A stretch of 6,436 nt of DNA from an uncultured Mycoplasmataceae bacterium (GTDB taxonomy: Bacteria > Bacillota_I > Bacilli_A > Mycoplasmatales > Mycoplasmoidaceae), in the NCBI GenBank assembly GCA_949290035.1, contig CASEQO010000049.1, positions 1 to 6,436 of the forward strand, read 5' to 3'. The notes beneath the pieces are model-generated. The model made no database searches and had not been told where the DNA came from. It was given only the letters and a program-made list of their open reading frames with translations. The stretch's first letter is position 1, and each line of letters opens with the position of its first letter. Shown here in pieces: positions 6,421 through 6,436 of the stretch. A program made the position numbers and the translations under genes.

Positions 6421-6436
6421 TTTATCGTTAAATGTA

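Overview
This window is very AT-rich and comes from a bacterium that reads UGA as tryptophan (genetic code 4), most likely a mollicute (Mycoplasma in the broad sense or a relative). The code assignment comes from the sequence itself. Every gene on both strands is interrupted by in-frame TGA, and two of these TGAs fall on tryptophans that are nearly invariant in well-known families: DPWPK in TrmB and WIRQVLLPG in PflA. I count 12 TGA-Trp codons and no in-frame TGG in the five genes. I cannot place the organism more precisely. Layout: bases 1-90 are an A/T-run leader with a consensus TATAAT. Bases 91-1548 (+) encode MiaB, the radical-SAM methylthiotransferase that finishes ms2i6A37 in tRNA. Two hairpins at 1559-1607 separate it from the convergent pflA (1599-2336, -), the radical-SAM activase of pyruvate formate-lyase. 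Upstream of pflA on the same strand is trmB (2407-3060, -), the tRNA m7G46 methyltransferase. A strong hairpin at 3091-3131 separates trmB from two large genes that fill the second half of the window. Bases 3155-4624 (489 aa) and 4639-6420 (at least 593 aa), both on the minus strand and 14 bases apart, encode cytoplasmic-looking coiled-coil proteins that I do not recognise. Under the standard code each looks like two or three separate ORFs, but under code 4 each is one continuous reading frame. The conserved genes are housekeeping or central metabolism: two tRNA modification enzymes and one glycyl-radical activase, which implies a fermentative pyruvate formate-lyase encoded elsewhere. The unusual part is the coiled-coil pair. 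The two proteins share a tryptophan-centred block (AW[LI]xxNNQxIxxM followed by QxxExR) and a recurring helix-loop-helix module with an [ND]PS-type loop. They look like diverged paralogues in one operon, possibly parts of an internal scaffold or cytoskeleton. That function is inference only, and the operon may continue beyond the right edge of the window.
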